6,978 bases of DNA, from NCBI GenBank assembly GCA_028699795.1, contig JAQVTZ010000099.1:1-6978 (forward strand). Reading direction: 5' to 3'. A model generated the notes under the pieces. That model did not search any database. It was given only the letters and a program-made list of their open reading frames with translations, and was not told the origin of the DNA. The stretch is from Clostridia bacterium. GTDB taxonomy: Bacteria > Bacillota > Clostridia > Christensenellales > DTU072. Shown in pieces: positions 6,037 through 6,978 of this stretch; the stretch's first letter is position 1, and every line of letters starts with the position of its first letter. The translations under genes and the position numbers were made by a program.

Positions 6037-6816
6037 ATGGAAATCGGTTTGCAAACATACACAATCAAGAAAACAATAAGCACGCCCGAAGGGTTCGAAA
6101 AAGCAATGGAAGCGGTATCCGCCGCGGGAATCAAATATTTGGAAATCGCGGTAGATTATCTCAAGTTTCCTTTCGACGGTGTGCGGGCCCAAATGATGAA
6201 GAGTGTTTTAGATTGTTACGGGATAAAAGCGATTTCTTGCCAAATTAGACAAGGCAGAATGGAGCGGGACTTCGATTGTTGCCTCAAAGCAATGAAAACA
6301 TTAGGTGTCAGCAATATCACCAACAGCGTAATTGATGTTCGATGCCTAAAAGACGGCGAAAGGGGCGTTGCCGAATACGCAGAGAGACTAGAAAAATACC
6401 GTCTTAAGATGGAAACAAACGGATTGTTTGTTGCCCATCATAACCACCATTTCGAATGCTTACGTTATGGGGGTAAAACAGTTTTCGATATTATGGCCGC
6501 CAACTTCCATGGCAATTTTGTATTAGATACCTATTGGTTAACGCGAGGCGGAATCGACCCCATTGGTCTTATTATGAAACTAAACGACAGGGTTCGTATT
6601 ATGCACATTAGAGATTATAAGTTGCAACTCAGTTTGCTGGGGTTAAGACCCAAAGATACAGAGTTAGGCAGGGGCAATTTAGACTTTACTTATTTGCTGT
6701 TTAAGGCGGACAAATACGGTGTAGAATACGGCATGATAGAACAAAGTACCAAAAACGAATTAGAGAGTGTCAAGATTTCTGCGGCAAACGCGATGTCTGC
6801 AATCGGGAGGATCTAA
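6037..6816 (+). CDS. Sugar phosphate isomerase/epimerase-like TIM barrel (COG1082)
   Basis: This is a xylose-isomerase-like TIM-barrel protein of 259 residues, near the usual size of metal-dependent sugar isomerases and epimerases such as IolE, IolI and hydroxypyruvate-isomerase relatives. By motif, the expected four metal ligands are present: E140 in HNHHFE (135-140), D164 in VLDTYW (162-167), H190 in MHIRDY (189-194) and E235 in MIEQ (233-236). ELGRGNLDF at 209-217 matches the common GEG-x2-D loop. There is no signal peptide, so it should act in the cytosol. The ATG follows GGAGA (6028-6032) by 4 bases, and two promoter-like sequences precede it. It diverges from the SIS gene, and both families act on sugars or sugar phosphates, so a shared catabolic route is a fair inference; the substrate is unknown. 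The next gene starts one base after its stop codon. Confidence 0.9.
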   Translation: MEIGLQTYTIKKTISTPEGFEKAMEAVSAAGIKYLEIAVDYLKFPFDGVRAQMMKSVLDCYGIKAISCQIRQGRMERDFDCCLKAMKTLGVSNITNSVIDVRCLKDGERGVAEYAERLEKYRLKMETNGLFVAHHNHHFECLRYGGKTVFDIMAANFHGNFVLDTYWLTRGGIDPIGLIMKLNDRVRIMHIRDYKLQLSLLGLRPKDTELGRGNLDFTYLLFKADKYGVEYGMIEQSTKNELESVKISAANAMSAIGRI

Positions 6817-6820
6817 AGTG
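6805..6820 (+). promoter_or_regulatory. Ribosome binding site deciding a GTG start
   Basis: GGGAGG at 6805-6810, within the last codons of the TIM-barrel gene, is 7 bases before GTG 6818. It is among the strongest ribosome binding sites in the window and supports a real gene running to the right edge. Confidence 0.8.
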
Positions 6821-6978
6821 AAAGTTCTGGCAAAAGCGCTTAAAATCGGCACGGTAGCGATGATTGTAATTGTGTTGGCAATATCTTGCGGCGCCGCGGT
6901 GTACGCAGGCGTAATGAGCCATATTTGCCGCATCCGTATGTCTTATGTAGTAGATATCGATGCAATCTTGCAAGAAGA
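6818..6978 (+). CDS. Unrecognised protein with hydrophobic N-terminus, 3' end outside window
   Basis: A frame opens at GTG 6818 and stays open to the window edge, giving 53 codons so far. It starts one base after the stop of the TIM-barrel gene and has an excellent ribosome binding site, so it is probably co-transcribed with that gene. The visible protein begins MKVLAKAL, with K2, K6 and K9, then has a hydrophobic stretch at about 10-33. This is the layout of a signal peptide or membrane anchor with the following part outside the cell. Cys24 in LAISCG is a weak lipobox candidate (Ala at -3 is uncommon), and VYA at 28-30 could be a signal peptidase I site. I do not recognise the family from so short a piece and give no function. 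Confidence 0.72.
   Translation, partial: MKVLAKALKIGTVAMIVIVLAISCGAAVYAGVMSHICRIRMSYVVDIDAILQE

Noticed and set aside
6770..6973. - strand frame at the right edge
   Set aside because: It opposes the end of the TIM-barrel gene and the well-supported start at 6818 and has no recognisable product.

Overview
The window looks like ordinary bacterial chromosome from a Gram-positive anaerobe, most likely a gut-type member of the Clostridia. This is an inference from four things: strong AGGAGG-type ribosome binding sites, use of GTG and TTG starts, a single ECF transporter S component, and flavoprotein families common in such genomes. I see no rRNA, tRNA, CRISPR array, insertion sequence or phage gene.

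Left part (1-4629, + strand). Four tightly packed genes read rightwards and end at a hairpin terminator at 4657-4686. The first is the 3' part of an HI0933/BaiN-like flavoprotein whose start lies outside the window. It overlaps by ATGA with a second, unrelated flavoprotein of the COG2509 type. After a 64-base gap with a nested inverted repeat come an M20 peptidase of the PM20D1/carboxypeptidase S type with an N-terminal membrane anchor and, 4 bases on, an ECF transporter S component. The last two are almost certainly co-transcribed. All four may form one operon, because I see no convincing promoter in the 64-base gap.

Right part (4705-6978). A SIS-domain protein on the - strand converges on the left operon and shares its terminator. 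It keeps the whole GlmS isomerase active site but lacks the glutaminase domain, so it is probably an amino-sugar-phosphate deaminase or isomerase. Its start is divergent from a sugar-phosphate isomerase/epimerase-like TIM barrel (COG1082) at 6037-6816. The 297 bases between the two starts hold good sigma-A-type promoters in both directions and several perfect inverted repeats that could be operators, which suggests a regulated sugar catabolic locus. A further gene starts at 6818, just after the TIM-barrel gene, and runs off the end. It has a strong ribosome binding site and a hydrophobic N-terminus, but I do not recognise it.

I found no clear sign of a wholly new system. The parts most worth a second look are the coupled flavoprotein pair, the M20 peptidase/ECF pair, and the palindrome-rich divergent promoter region.
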